A DNA stretch of 64,000 bases, taken from positions 17,769,603 to 17,833,602 of the forward strand of contig JAVMKO010000001.1 of NCBI GenBank assembly GCA_032164245.1, given 5' to 3'. Source of the stretch: Sternotherus odoratus. Lineage: Eukaryota; Chordata; Testudines; Kinosternidae. Under the pieces are notes generated by a model, which was not told where the DNA came from, ran no database searches, and saw nothing but the letters and a program-made list of their open reading frames with translations. The first letter of the stretch is position 1. Each line of letters opens with the position of its first letter. Below are positions 31,782-44,150 of the stretch, piece by piece. Both the position numbers and the translations under genes were made by a program.

Positions 31782-33340
31782 TTATCGCACAGGGTGACTG
31801 ACCTCCTCTTTCATTCATGGCATCAGACCTGGTAATGTTCAAAATCCACCAGCCGCAAACAGCAGATCCCTATATTGGTGTGTCCCTTTAAAGCCACCAT
31901 ACAACTATACCCTGAGAAGCCTGGCACAGCTGGTAGAATTTGTCTGCTGGATAGTTTCTGAGCTCTTTCTGCTGGAGCGCGGCCAGTGAATTAGTGTTGG
32001 ACCTGTTCCTGTGTGTGTGCCTGGAATTACTTCCCACAAGACAGTATAACCCCTCATCAGGCGGTGTTTCAGAGAGGCAAAGCACTTGTGTAACCTCAGA
32101 CCATCTGTTGGTTGCATAAATTAGTTTTCCCCATTCACCATCTAGCCATAAGGTACACACTCTCTCTTTCTCCAGATCATTGTTAGGGGTTTTTCTCCCC
32201 CTTTAAGGAACTTGTGTTGGAAGAAGGAGTGTCCTGTAAAAAACAGAAACCAACCCCACTCCTCTCCATTTTTTGGTAGTTATCCCTCTTAGAAACACCA
32301 CAGAATAACAGAACTAGGTTGCTCCCTCACCACGGTGAATTTTAAATCATGGAAGTAAGGACAGTATTAAAACAACAAACAAACCCCTAGGTGAATGATA
32401 TACCTTACTAAAATAAAGGTAAATAAGTGTCTAGGTCATCAGGAGATGTCAATCAGCATAACTATGTTTACTTCAGTGGTGTTACACTGATTCGCCCCAA
32501 ATATCTGGCTCTTAATCTTTTAGGAAGAATTAAATATCTCTGTGATTTCTGGGCTCAACTTTAGGTACCTTTGAAGGCATTTGATTTTCAGATAGGGGAT
32601 GCTCAACACTTTGTGAAAGTCAGAGCCTTTTAAGGTCTCCGGTCAAGTATCTACCCCCCCCCCCGACCTCCCAAAAATGGAGGCACCTAGAATCATTAAC
32701 CATTTTTTAAAATGAGAGCCATCGTTTTTTAAGGCTCAATCCTGAAAGGAGCAGAACATTGCTTGGGGATGCTGAGTACTGTTAAATCCCACTGATTTTG
32801 ATCTGCTCATCTCCTTGCAGAATTGATCCCATAGTACTCTAGATCACCGAAGACTAACGGAAGAACTAATCCTTAAGCCATCTGTGTGAAATCGGTAGTA
32901 GTGACGTAAATACAGTAGCCTTTCTAGAGATGGGGAAACTGAAACTCAGAAATCCAAAGCTCCCTGGGGTAGGGACCGTCTGTTCATTATGTGTGTGCAA
33001 AGTGATTAGCACAGTGTGGTTCTGATCTTTGATCCTTTAGGCTTTCTTGTGATGCAAATAATTAGTAATAATTATCATAATAGGCTCATGAGTGCTGAGT
33101 ATTAATATTAACAATAATGGTAATAAATTCAGACCTTCATTATGCCCACATAATTCCCAAATCAATGGGGACACAATTTCCCAGCAGAGAGGCTGTGGCT
33201 TGCCCAATTTAACATAGTTTATTTGAGAAGTGGATAATAACGGAAGAGTTACTGGCTCGTAGTCCTGTATTCAATCTATTAGGCCACTGTGCTGTTATTG
33301 CAGTGTAAATAAACAGGCCCATGTGGTAGTTCTGAATGAT
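31782..33340. other. Intron with small foldback repeats, no gene
   Basis: Two small foldback fragments are visible at about 32560-32640 and 32725-32830 (GGCTCAATCCTGAAAGG and TTGCAGAATTGATCCC as inverted ends). A degraded MIR-like core lies at 33140-33300. The 90-codon minus-strand frame at 31888-32160 has no known domain. Confidence 0.45.
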
Positions 33341-33357
33341 TTCCTTTTCTCATGCAG

Positions 33358-33474
33358 ATTTATACGAAATACAGCAGTCTGTATACAGTGGAAGCCAACA
33401 ATGCACATGAATTGGTGGAAAGTGCAGCCAGAGATATTGAAAAACTACTGAGTAACAGATCAAAAGCCCTGGTG
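33358..33474 (+). CDS. CACNA2D1: Calcium channel alpha-2/delta exon (exon 3-like)
   Basis: A 117-bp, 39-codon phase-0 exon. The first residues are [20 protein letters not shown], followed by [19 protein letters not shown]. The matching human CACNA2D1 stretch, from memory, begins [20 protein letters not shown], and the block [16 protein letters not shown] appears identical. CACNA2D2, D3 and D4 are much less similar here. It precedes the VWA N-terminal domain in the extracellular alpha-2 part, and NRS (33454-33462) is an N-glycosylation sequon. The acceptor CATGCAG and donor GTGAGT (33475-33480) are canonical; a donor three bases earlier is weaker. The next expected exon (beginning RLALEAE in human) was not found downstream. 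Seven of 39 residues differ from human. Confidence 0.93.
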
Positions 33475-34399
33475 GTGAGTACTATTTGGATCTCTCTCTT
33501 CTACTTATTTCTCATTCTTTTTGAGTCTTCATGTTTACTGATGCATGTTTTTACTGTTGTTATGTAGCAGTGTCAACCTGATATGTACAAGATGTGACAT
33601 ATCCAGAATGATGGCTGGTGACTTCATGATAGAAAATCAACTCATTAGTTAGTTGACATAGGACAGACGTTTATATTATTGATTGACACATTAGGGACCC
33701 AGGCCAATTGGCAAATCAAAAGATAAATTGGTTGAAAAATATTCCTCTGAGTGCACAAGAATGTTCATGACATGAAGAAGATAGTACTCTACAGGCATTA
33801 GTAATCTTGAAACATTGAATGAATACTGGATCCTCTATGGAACTTATTTTTAAAAAATATTTGTACATCCTCCATTGGGTAGATGTGTTTTGAGACAGAC
33901 ACCCAGTGAAAGTTGGGTAATGTAAGATATGTCTTTAAGTAAATCATTTAGCCTTTATGGCTTCGTCTTTTTAACCCTTATGGTTTTCATGATGCTAGCA
34001 CCTGATTTTACTCTTCCAGCAATGTGTTCATGTGTCTGTTGAAGCTTCACAGTGTGTTTATTCTACTTTTAACTGGCCATTTTACTCCATATTTCAACAC
34101 CTTCAGTGTAAATGAAATTCACCTTGAACTTCTTATAAGAAGTCTGTATTCAGTTCTAATCCCATAATCCCTTATGTTTTGAATTACAAGCAATTGCTAT
34201 TTCAAACTGCTCATTGGCAGTGATCCTATCCTTTCCTTTCCTGTTCTGTCCTCTAAATGAGCCAATTATGGCTAATTGCTTCTTGAAACACATTCCCACA
34301 AAACCCTGATTCATATCAGGGTAGCCTTCTGCCGCTGCTTTCAATCTCAACAATGCCCTTCCTAAGAGACGCTGACCAGGTTTGCATGGAGCACTCCAC

Positions 34400-34659
34400 G
34401 GCTTGTTTTCACTACCGGGGAGATTTACGCTGCTGCAACTGATGCAGCGAGTTTAGCAAGTCTAGTGAAGATCTGCTAAATCGATGGCAGAGTGAGTACT
34501 CTCCAGTTGATCCTGGCACTCCAGCGCTCCAAGAGCGTCTCCCATCAATGCAGTGCAGTGAAAACACCAGGTTAAGTCTACCTTGATGCCAGCTATGTTA
34601 TTCACGTGGCTAGAACATCCTAACTTAGGTCGGCATACTCCAGTAGTAAAGACAAGCCC
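34400..34659. mobile_element. Harbinger-type MITE (GGCTTGTxTTCACTACC)
   Basis: A 260-bp element with inverted ends GGCTTGTTTTCACTACCGG and AGTAGTAAAGACAAGCCC and a CAC repeat on both sides (34397-34399 and 34660-34662). It contains the phrases ATCTGCTAAATCGATGGCAG and ATTCACGTGGCTAGAAC, typical of a turtle MITE. Related to 5775-6028 by its ends. No coding sequence. Confidence 0.78.
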
Positions 34660-35579
34660 CACGTGTGTTCACTCCCTTGCCTTTCCTAGTGTTAAATCTA
34701 GAAAGAGACATACCTTGAAATGGGGTGTAATGGACGGAACAGTGGACTGGAAGATGGGTCACTTGGGTTCTGTCATCTTCACACTGCATTGCTTCACCAG
34801 GAGGAATTCCTGATTCCTCTTCCAGATCCCTTAGCTTTCCCAATCCTTAATGCAGGGCTATATCTTTAATACGTGATCTTTTAAGTTCTCTGTTATTCAG
34901 CTTACCCAAGTGTAAAATGGATGACATGCTGTTCACCTACAATGTGTCACTGGGTGTTCTGAGGCTGGCTTTGTGTTCACGTAGCATATGAACTTTGTAT
35001 GGAAGAATTATCGTGGTCAGGTATGCTATAAGATATTGATAACTTCTGTTTAGACATTTGAAAACATGTCTGTTTCCCCACTACTTCCCCAGACCAATAA
35101 TTCAAACCATTGTACACATAAGACAGTGTTGCCAGTTTTTGCAATTTTATTGTTAATCCCCCAAGTTTTATAGTTTTTCTTAAAATCTCAGCTGCTGAAA
35201 TCAAGAGAATATGTGAGCATCTCAGTTTTCATCTGAAAAAAGCAAGTATCTCGCCCGCATGGTTGCTGGGAAAATCTTGAAAAGTCAAGTGAACGCACAC
35301 TAAAGGCTCAAAAACAAGAAGACAAATAAAAAGAAACCCCCAAATTAGTCTTTTAAAAACCTCTTCATTTTTTAGCTACTTTCTTGAACTTTTGGGGCCT
35401 GATTGATGATTTTTCAATGCTTAGGGTTGGTAATGCCACTAACTATAGGCACCTATTACAGGGCTCATTATTTATACCAGTGTGGCTGTAGTCTCCTGAT
35501 GCATATGAGGAACTCCTCTAGAAACATGGCAGGATCAGACTCCTGGCATTGTACTTACCTTGCCACTTTATCCATCAAG

Positions 35580-35660
35580 AGTGAAATTCACCCTGTGAAG
35601 AGGGCTAGAATTGGTCCTAGGCATCGCTTCAACCCTCTGCACAGATGTGAATTTTGCTCA
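35580..35660. repeat. Palindromic short repeat
   Basis: Inverted ends GTGAAATTCACCCTGTG and CACAGATGTGAATTTTGC around GAGGGCTAGAATTGGTCCTA. A known style of short sauropsid foldback repeat. Confidence 0.55.
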
Positions 35661-38109
35661 CAGTCTCTTAAATCCTACTGCCACCTCTTTGGTGCTGAAA
35701 TAGCAGAAATTACCATTTTAGCTGGCCTTTATGAGGTGGTTTTAATCATCTGAGGATCTCTGTGATTTACAAACATTAATTAAGCAAATACAACAGATGC
35801 ATCAGCCCCTCCTTGGATGAGCATACTTTGGATATATATAACCCTCATCCAGCCTACCACAATTGCATATTCATCTGCTCCAATTGGCAAAGCATTGCAT
35901 TGGACTTCTGCAGACTCCCAGTATTTAAGTGTTTACCTCTATTCCTATGAAACGTTTCCCAATCTCTGTTTAGCTTTTTAATGCCATGTGTGTATATACA
36001 CACACTTTTTATGCCTTTATATGTATATAGGCATAAAAGTGTGTGTGTGTGTATACATATATGTACATAAACACTTTTGTGAATGCTGGAAAACTGGATA
36101 TTTAAAAATCCTAGTCAGTTCCTTTCAGAATATTGTCTGCAGTTATATTAAATACCTATATACCCTTCAAAAGTCGTAATTTCCCTTCTGGTGCTGCTGA
36201 GAAACTTCAGAAGGGTTACATGGGAACAGTCTAGGGTGGAATTTGTCTGCAAAATACTTCATTTTCTTTTTGTAACTACTGACAAATGTTGTGCAGACGG
36301 GTTTAGTGTATATTACCACACTATTGCCAACTTCAAGTACTCAAAAATCATGACTGATGTATTCCAAAATCATGCAACTGGCTTAATTAACATTTTTTAA
36401 GCTTTTCTCCATAGCTACTTGGGCTAGAAATGTTTTTAAAATGAAAGCTAAGATTCTCATGTATTCACAAGACTCCAGGAGTAAATATGTCAGAAATATG
36501 CCAAAATAATGCAAAACTCCCAATAGAATCATGAAGTTTGGTAATACTATTACTAACTTCAGTTTTGTTGCTGGCTTCTGTTTGCTATTAATTATCAGTC
36601 TGAGATTAGTGAATTACAGTCTTCCATGCCATTATCTTACATTAAAAATTACCTGTTTTATTCATCTTGCCATAAACTTTAATGGTTGAGATATTTTGCA
36701 TTTGTTTTTCTGTTCACAGCTTCCCATTCTTGTCATTAGTGCACATTGTGACTTCTGAGTTTATGCCCTCCTCCAGGTCATTTTTACACACTTGTGATAC
36801 TCCCTTGTTATTTTCTGAATCTTAACATGTTGCCTTCTTCTAGCTGTTCTTCTTCATCTCCCAGGCACATTTCTGTGTCATATAGTAGCTTCCACATATG
36901 CCTTACTGATTTTGTAAACAGATCATATGTGCTTCGCAAAGTTGATCTGAAATGTAGATATGTTTATATCTACCGCTTCAACTTTGACTGAGAGCAGGAA
37001 TGGAGTCAGGCATAGCTGTTACTTATCACCACAGTGGCTGTTTACCATTGGGACTAAAGTGTGTCAAAGTGCCTAAATGAAGAGTGAGTATGATGCAATA
37101 GGACAATACAGCTTCTAGCGATGCCCAAAGGGAGATACCAGTGAATGACGTCAGTGATCTCATTGTTTATACACTGGCATAGCTAAGGGGCTTCACTGGG
37201 TAAATTGTGTTCCTTAGGCATGTAGCAGAAACAAAGTTGGAGCAAGGTTATAATAAGCAAATATTGGTGGTGACTTTCCCAATAACATACTGGATTCCCT
37301 CAGGTTGCCAGGATGACTATAAATGAAGATGAAACCTTCTGTAACAAAATCTGCAGTGCTGTAATACACCCCTGTGCTAAACTTCTATGATGAAGATTTT
37401 TGGACATTATCTGATGGTTTTGTACATGATATATGAAAGTGTCACTCTATCAAGCATTGGGGATAACTCATAGGGGATTCATTATTCCATTTCTAGTCTG
37501 CATATATTAAGAAAATAGTATGACATTTATATGGAGAGATTATTGTGAAAAAATGGAAGACGATAGCAGGAGCTTTTCTAGCAAGGAGAGAGATTGCGTT
37601 TGATTAATCATAGTTAGGTTCATATATTTACTGTTCCCAGAAAGTAAGTCTGTCCACGCGCCTATAATCTGCCAAGGCCTAAATATAGGACACAAAGTGT
37701 CCCAAAATTCCAAATGAGAGGCATACAAATATTAGCGTTGTTCAGGGAATGCCATGGAGTTTTTTCTTGTAGTACCAGGCAACTTTTTTTGTAACCATGG
37801 CACCATTGTTTTTTATTTTTGTTGGAAATATTTTTTCTGGAATAAAAGTTTGGGGTACCATACTTGTATAGAATTTAAGTATTGTCAGAACTGAAACGAA
37901 TGATGTCCCTCAAAATGAGAGAGATTGGAGATGTCTGAGTCCATCTGGCCATGTCTGGGTAGGCAAAAAGTTGTGCTCTTCGAATGAGTTAAGCTAATTT
38001 CATTGAGCTAACTCACTTCAAAACTCCCTTTAATGCCTATATAGACTCTGCTTAGCACATTTAACATAGGTGACTACAACATGACTAGCTCAAATAATAT
38101 GAAAGATGT
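35661..38109. other. Intron, mostly unique
   Basis: No gene or named transposon. It contains the TG/CA-rich hairpin at 35990-36056, listed separately. Confidence 0.5.
35990..36056. repeat. CA/TG-rich imperfect palindrome
   Basis: The sequence TACACACACTTTTTATGCC is followed, after a short AT spacer, by its near-complement GGCATAAAAGTGTGTGTGTGTA. The arms are about 22 bp. It is built from dinucleotide repeats and is probably a microsatellite by-product. Confidence 0.7.
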
Positions 38110-38600
38110 CAAATAAAGTTTGTCTGGAATTTCCTGTCAAAATTTTTCACAGGAAAACTTCAATTTTGCTGATATTTTTTGATTTTCCACTTTGTTTCGA
38201 GGCAACACAACATTAAACTATAGTTCTATGTTACCTGATTTGGAGTAATATTTTGGGTGGCCAATACCCACATTTTCTCCATTGGCTGGGTTCCTTGGCC
38301 TGATGACATCTTCTATGATATAATGTGGCCTCCCCTCTGACTGTGAGTGCATCATCATGAGAGATGTCTTCCAGCCAGGGAGCTGAGCCACTGGGGAGAA
38401 TGAGGGCCTGAGTTTCCTCAATAACAACCATGAGGCACATTAACATCGTAGGCAGATGTAGTTTAATGTTGAACTGACTCAAAATGAAATGCTTTGACAT
38501 TTCCAAAATCAAAATTTTTCATTCAACAAAATATTTCTGATATTTCAATTTGTTGTTGTGATTTGGGATTGTTGTAGTATCAATTTCCCATGGGACAAAT
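38110..38600. repeat. AT-rich foldback repeat
   Basis: Both ends carry T-rich blocks of the same style (TGTCAAAATTTTTCACAGG on the left, ATCAAAATTTTTCATTC on the right), and AACATTAAACTATAG near 38210 has a counterpart TGTAGTTTAATGTTG near 38456. Together these suggest a foldback about 490 bp long. The 127-codon minus-strand frame further right (39061-39444) is not a recognised gene. Confidence 0.5.
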
Positions 38601-39441
38601 TCCGTTCATTGCTCAGTTCTAGTATAAAGCTGTCTACTCAGATGTTGTGGGGGTGGGGTTCAATTGAGTTACCTTAGCTCAACTAAAACATGCACATTTT
38701 TGCTAGTGAAGATAGGGCCTCTGAGATTAAGCATGGTTTTATTAATACTCTGAATAGATACCTGCTCAACCATGCAGCCAATTAAAAGCCTTTTTTTCTT
38801 GTAGCAGAATAAAATGTGTAAAAAAGGGCATTATAGTCTCTTTATATTTGTGTGATTGAAGGCTTCCCACCGTGTTCTGAGTGCAGCAATATTATCTTTT
38901 GCCAATAATTGCAAGGCCAGCAAGGGACCAGTATGATCATGTCATCTGACCTTCTGTGTCACACGGGCCATAGAACATACCAAAATAATTCCTGTTTGAA
39001 GTTGTGTATCTATTTTTAAATAATCCAATTTGATTTAAAAATTGCTAGTAACATGAACAGTTAAAAGAAAAGATATGTTGGCAAAAACACTGATGCATTT
39101 TTCCGGAATGTGCTGCAGAGGACAAGGGTATATTTAGTGTAGGCAGTAGTGTGATGTAGGCAGGTGATGGGCTTTTTACCCAACAATTTTGAAATGCAAT
39201 CTATAGTATTGTTCAACTGATCAAAACGTAGCCTCTGTGCATATGAGCTTCTGCACACATAATTTTTGTGTAATATTGCTGGTTGGCCTAACCCACCACT
39301 CAATGCAAGTGACTTCAACAGAAGTTGGATCTCATACATAAGATAAGTTAAATCTGAAAATTTAATCAACGCAAATGAAAATATGTTCTGCAGGTGTATC
39401 GCCTCATGACAGTATACAAAGACTGCATGCACCAATGATGG

Positions 39442-40310
39442 CACTAGAGTTGCAGGCGTCTGGTTTTCGACCAGAATGCTCTGCTGACCAGGCTGTTAAA
39501 AGTCTTGAGGCACAGCAGGGCTAAGGCAGGCTCCCTGTCTACCCTGGCTCAGCGCAGCTCCTGGAAGTGGCCTCCATGTTCAGCTCTTAGGCACAGAGCT
39601 GCCCTGACCTCCGGCTCCGCAGCTTCCATTGTCCAGGAACCGCAGCCAGTGGGAGCTGCTGGGGTGGTGTGTATGGACAAGGACAACATGAAGAGCCGCC
39701 TGGTCATGCCTACACTTAGGAGCTGGACGTGCCTCTTGCTTCTGGGAGCCTCCTGAGGTAAATGCCACCCAGGACCCACAACCCTCACCTACTTTTGCAC
39801 CCAAACTCCTCCCAAAGCCTGCATGCAGCATCCTCTCTCCCACCCCAACCACCTGCCCAAGCCCTAAGTCCCTCTTGCACTTTGAACCCCTTGGCACCAT
39901 CCTAGAACCCCCTTCTGCACCCCAAACCCCTCATCCTCTGCCCCACACCAGAGCCTGCCCCTGAGCCAGAGCCCTCACTCCCTCCCACTTCCCAACCCCC
40001 TGCCCCAGCCCAGAGCCCCCTCCCAAACTCCTGCCTCTGGCTCCACCCTGGAGCATGCACCCCTCAACTGGCGCTGTTACCCCCTCGTGTATCCCATCCC
40101 CCTGAACCAGCCTGGTGAAAGTGAGCAAGGGTTGGGGAGCATCTTGATCATTTATATTCCCAGTTAAAAATACACACAAATTCCATAAGAAATACAAGAT
40201 ATCACACACTGAGAGGGCTTTATATTTCTGCTACATTTTCACTTGTTACTATCCATTTTTTGCTTATTTTTTTTCTTTTTCCTATCAGTTTTTTAAGCCC
40301 TGCCCACAGG
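39442..40310. mobile_element. Turtle hAT-like repeat with CCC-rich tail
   Basis: Contains GGTTTTCGACCAGAATGCTC, GACCAGGCTGTTAAAAGTC and GGCTAAGGCAGGCTCCC, phrases of a repeat I recognise from turtle genomes. A run of degenerate units around CCCAAACCCCTC, CCTGCCCCAGCCC and AGAGCCCCCTCC follows to about 40080. Ends and TSD were not found. The frames across it are composition artefacts. Confidence 0.55.
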
Positions 40311-40389
40311 TGACTTAGGATGATTTCAGGAAATGTTCACTCTTGCAGTGGAAGCCAGAACACCTGGGTTCTTAGTATCAAAGGGATAA

Positions 40390-40500
40390 CTGTGTAGTCT
40401 GTATCCACAAAAACAAAAAACAAAAAACGGGGAGTCTGGTGGCACCTTAAAGACTAACAGATTTATTTGGGCATAAACTTGGGCCCTTCTTTAGATGCAC
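40390..40500 (-). mobile_element. Penelope-like 3'-end fragment
   Basis: Minus-strand PLE tail: plus-strand GTAGTCTGTATCCACAAAAA, an A-rich spacer, then GGAGTCTGGTGGCACCTTAA and AGACTAACAGATTTATTTGG, ending near AGATGCACCC. It is closest to the copy at 29229-29367. No TSD was established. Confidence 0.75.
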
Positions 40501-41434
40501 CCACACTACATGTTTGCCAGGCTGATGAGCACTGCAAGAGGCATTGCCATCTCTAGACACAATACTTCTGGTGTTAGAGGAAGTTTAAGGAACTGGATAG
40601 ACATCCTGACAATATGGGTTCAATTCCTGGCCCGGCCACAGACTTTCTGTTTGATCCATAGTATTCCTGTTGTAAAATAGCGATGATAATCCTCCAGTTC
40701 CCTAACCCTTTGTCTTTCTTGTGATCTTAGATTGTAACCTGTTTGGGTCAGGGACTATAGCTGTTCAGTACCTAGCACAATGAGGCCTTTAGTAAATCAT
40801 TAATAGTGGAAAAAAGGTGCCTAAGCCGCTTAAGAGCTTTTGGAAATTGTAACTATTGATAAAGCATGCTTATATTTAAAAAAAAAAAAAAACCTTCACC
40901 ACTCTACAGTAGTAGTTATAAACACTATCCCTTACAGTGGCTATAACTGTGGGGTTTGCTGTAAAATACTGTAGTATCTTTCTTGAGGTCTGGATGTCAT
41001 ATTATCAGAACATTTTCAAACCCCCCACAATGCAGAGGAAACCCAGTCAGACCACAGCTACAGTCTCCTCCTTTACAAACTGGTAGCTCTGGAACTGTAA
41101 TCCAGCTGTCCCACGACTGGAGACTACACATACTCTACGAGCCCCCCAGCATGTCATGCCCCCGCTGTGGGAATTTTCTGTTTTTCAGTGTTAACATAAT
41201 TAAAATGAAAGCAATGCCTGACCTAGCTTAATCCTCTGAGACTGGGGCTACTGTTAGATTTGTTCTTGGAGACCTGTACTATAAATAGTAGTGTTTTATT
41301 GCTGTTACTTACAGAACGAATTTTAGCAAAAACATGTTTAAAGAACAAAGTATACTGTAGCTGTTTGCCTTTCTCTAGGTTGGTAATAGCTGAATGATGG
41401 AGAAGGTGGCCTGTAATGTCTATGGTATCTCCTT

Positions 41435-41970
41435 CAAGCTAAGGATCTCAAAGTGCTTTGCAATTACAGTAGATTCTCGATTATCCAGGATTGGGTTAAC
41501 CAGGATGTGGATTAACCAGGACGTCAAAAACAAACAAACACGTAACTCGCAGGGCTGGCTCTGGCTTTGTTGCCGCCCCAAACACATACAAAAACCCCCA
41601 CCAGAGCGCAGCGCAGCCAGTGAACCAACACTCCCTCCCTCCGGCGCAGGGTGGCTGGTGAACCAACCCTTCCTCCCCATGTTTCCTATGAATGGTGATT
41701 ATCCAGGATTTTATTAACCAGGATTAATTTTTTCCCTATCATCCTGGATAATCGAGAGTCTACTGTAACATAGCTTCAAAATACATTGGGTGGAAGGGGA
41801 AGTAGGTTAGTACTTTTGCTATTAATTCCATTTACATGTAACAAATGGAGGCAGAGTGAGGGTGTTACTTGTTTATGGCCACAGACTTTGTGACAGAGCC
41901 AGGAATAGCACCTCGATCTGTCTCTGGCATTTCTAGCTCAGACACCCTGACTGCTCCTCCAAGTGCTGAT
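41435..41970 (+). repeat. MIR/L2-like repeat split by a Tigger MITE
   Basis: The left flank (GATCTCAAAGTGCTTTGCAA) and right flank (AAATGGAGGCAGAGTGAGGG, TTTGTGACAGAGCCAGGAAT) are the two halves of an old CORE-SINE/L2-type repeat. The element at 41467-41765 lies between them. Confidence 0.6.
41467..41765 (+). mobile_element. Tigger-like MITE, copy 2
   Basis: A 299-bp relative of 25668-25953 in the same orientation. Its ends are CAGTAGATTCTCGATTATCC and the complement, with TA on both sides (41465-41466 and 41766-41767). The middle includes GGCTGGCTCTGGCTTTGTTG and CAGCGCAGCCAGTGAACC. Confidence 0.92.
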
Positions 41971-42347
41971 CCCTACGTGTATTCCATGTGCCTGAATCTG
42001 GGAATTCTAACAAGCAGTGTTTATTGGCCAGCACATGTGCCGTAGTTCACTTTGTGCTCCAGACCGAGGGCAGGGCAGAAGAGGCAGTACAGGCCGACGC
42101 TTCTCCAGTTACTTGTTGCTGCCACATGTCCTGAGTCAGAATCCCTGTGCCCGCAGATTTCTCCAGCATTTATCCCTGATAAACTGTAAATAAATTGTGT
42201 AAATAGTTCTACAGTTTTATATTAGTATAGTTAGAGTTTTATAGTATTATATAGCTAGTGCTTTCCCCCATGTTGGGGGCTCCCTCCCTGCAGTCAGGGA
42301 CTATTCCCAGAGTCTGGGGGTTGAAGAATTGTCTTCTCTGCTGTTAA

Positions 42348-42490
42348 TGCAGTTGCAAAGCTGTATTAAGTCAATGTTCAGTTGCAAACGTTTGAACGAA
42401 CAACCCTAACGTTTTGTTCAGAGTTATAAACATTTCAGAGTTCCCAACAACCTCCATTCACAAAGCGTTTGTAACTCTGAGGTTCTACTG
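42348..42490 (-). mobile_element. Tigger-type element fragment inside the DIRS element
   Basis: Ends at 42490 with TTTGTAACTCTGAGGTTCTACTG followed by TA, the complement of a CAGTAGAACCTCAGAGTTAC terminus. The inner phrase CAAACGTTTGAACGAACAAC and its surroundings match a common turtle Tigger-like family. The other end is not recognisable, so this is a fragment. Confidence 0.65.
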
Positions 42491-43329
42491 TAGACCCCAC
42501 AGGAGGCTAGCTTGAACATCAGTATAATAGAACTGAGAGCAATCCATTGGGTATGCAGGGCTTCTCTCCTGCTCATTCATTCTCTCCATGTCCAAGTGAT
42601 GTCAGCATGATCTTTCACACATGGTGGAGCAAGATCTCTTCCCCTTTGCCGAGACGTAGTCAGGTTTTGGAACTGTGCATCAGAAACCACACCACTATCC
42701 AAGGCGCATGCCTTCAGGTGCTCAAAACTCTTTAGCCAGACAAGCTGAGCAGACACTTTTCTGCAGACCATGAGCTGGGAGATACACAGCTCTGTCCTGA
42801 GCGAGATTTTCACTCAGTGGAGAAATCCTCAATAGCATCACTTTGCATTCAAAACAATCAGAAAGCTTCCCTTGTTCTGCTCCAGAGGAGTTATTGCTGA
42901 TAGTTTCCAGGGTGATGCTCTCCTGCAGTCATGGACAAACAATCCAATATGTCTTTCCTCCTGTTCCCCTATTACTACAGGTCTTGAGAAAGATCTGTGA
43001 GGAAAGAGCCACAGTCATTCTCCTGACATCCAACTGATTGTCGGAGCTCCTGAGAATTTGTCTGTCCTCCTATCAGGAACTGCTCCTTCTGGGATCTCAT
43101 TACTTAGGAAAGGGACAGAATCAGACACCCCAATCTAAACCTACTATATCTCATGGCCTTGTGTTTGGATAAGCATCAGAAGTAGAATGGTCTTGATTAG
43201 CATCCATCCAATCTTATTCAAAATAGGAAAGACTCAACTAGAACCTGCTACCTATCGACATGGAGAAGCTTTTTTACCTGGGCTCAGCATAAACAGCTTT
43301 TTCCAACCTCTGCAGATAATCTAAAATGA

Positions 43330-44150
43330 CTAGAATATCTCCTATTCATAAAGAACTCAGGTATTTCGGTTATCTCACTTCAGGTCCTTCTTGCACCCAT
43401 CCAGGCCTTCCTTCTTTCAGTAAACAGATGTTCCATCTTTACTCATCTTATGATAGTCAGATTCATGAATGGCCTACTCAGGACCTTTCCATCAGTCATC
43501 AAATCAACACCTCAGTGAGATCTCAAACTCTTCCTATTAACACTCACCAGGCTGCCATTTGAACTCTTGGCAATATGTTCCATGTCTCTCCTGTCCATGA
43601 AAGTCACATTTTAGTTGCTGTTACTCAACCAGAAGGATTGGGAGCAAGATAGGAACCCCTCATGGTAGACCCACCAAATATTTTTTTTCCACAAAGAAAA
43701 GGTCTCCCTTCACCTACATTCTAAATTCCACCTTGAGGTTATTTCTGAATCCCATGTCTACTAAATGATCCTCTTACCTGTTTTTCTTCCCCAAACTCCA
43801 CGCCTCTGCTGAGGAGAGGAGAGTTCATTCTCTCGGTGTTAGCATTCTACTTTCAGAGGACCAAACCTATCAGAACAAACACCTAGGTTATTTTTTTGCC
43901 ATAGCGCAAGGGTCACAAAGACAGGCTATATCCAAAGAATCTCTAAATGGATTTCTCGGTGCATCATCACATGTTACCAGTTTGCACATATCCCTTTGCC
44001 CGATGTGGTAAGTACACAGTCCATGACAGCATAAGCAGCCTCTGCCGCGTCACTCACTGCAGGAAGTATCAATTCTGGACATACGCAGAATGACTCCCTG
44101 GAATTCCACTGACACATTCAAAAAACCTTATGCGCGAGTTCAGGCCCTCA
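43330..44150 (+). pseudogene. DIRS tyrosine recombinase remnant (second copy)
   Basis: One plus-strand frame, broken by several stops, reads FTHLMIVRFMNGLLRTFPSV (about 43430-43500), FHKEKVSLHLHSKFHLEV (about 43690-43745) and GSQRQAISKESLNGF (about 43910-43955). Another phase then gives MTPWNSTDTFKKPYARVQ near 44090-44140. These segments run in the same order as in the first DIRS copy and in the family's recombinase. The 78-codon frame 43326-43562 is a shadow of it in another phase. Confidence 0.65.

Larger units (their letters stand above)
7796..33357 (+). other. CACNA2D1: Intron between the two alpha-2/delta exons
   Basis: A 25,562-bp intron bounded by a GTGAGT donor (7796-7801) and a CATGCAG acceptor (33351-33357) after a T-rich tract (TTTCCTTTTCT). 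Both flanking exons are phase 0 at this junction. It carries the Penelope-like, LTR, hAT, Harbinger, Tigger, CR1 and DIRS elements listed separately. Long introns at the 5' end are usual for alpha-2/delta genes. Confidence 0.85.

Noticed and set aside
33352..33567. 71-codon frame starting at an upstream ATG and running past the donor
   Set aside because: The ATG lies in the acceptor region and the frame reads into the intron after GTGAGT. Only 33358-33474 is supported as exon.
35990..36056. CA/TG palindrome as a regulatory hairpin
   Set aside because: Best explained as complementary dinucleotide microsatellites; no conserved structural feature seen.
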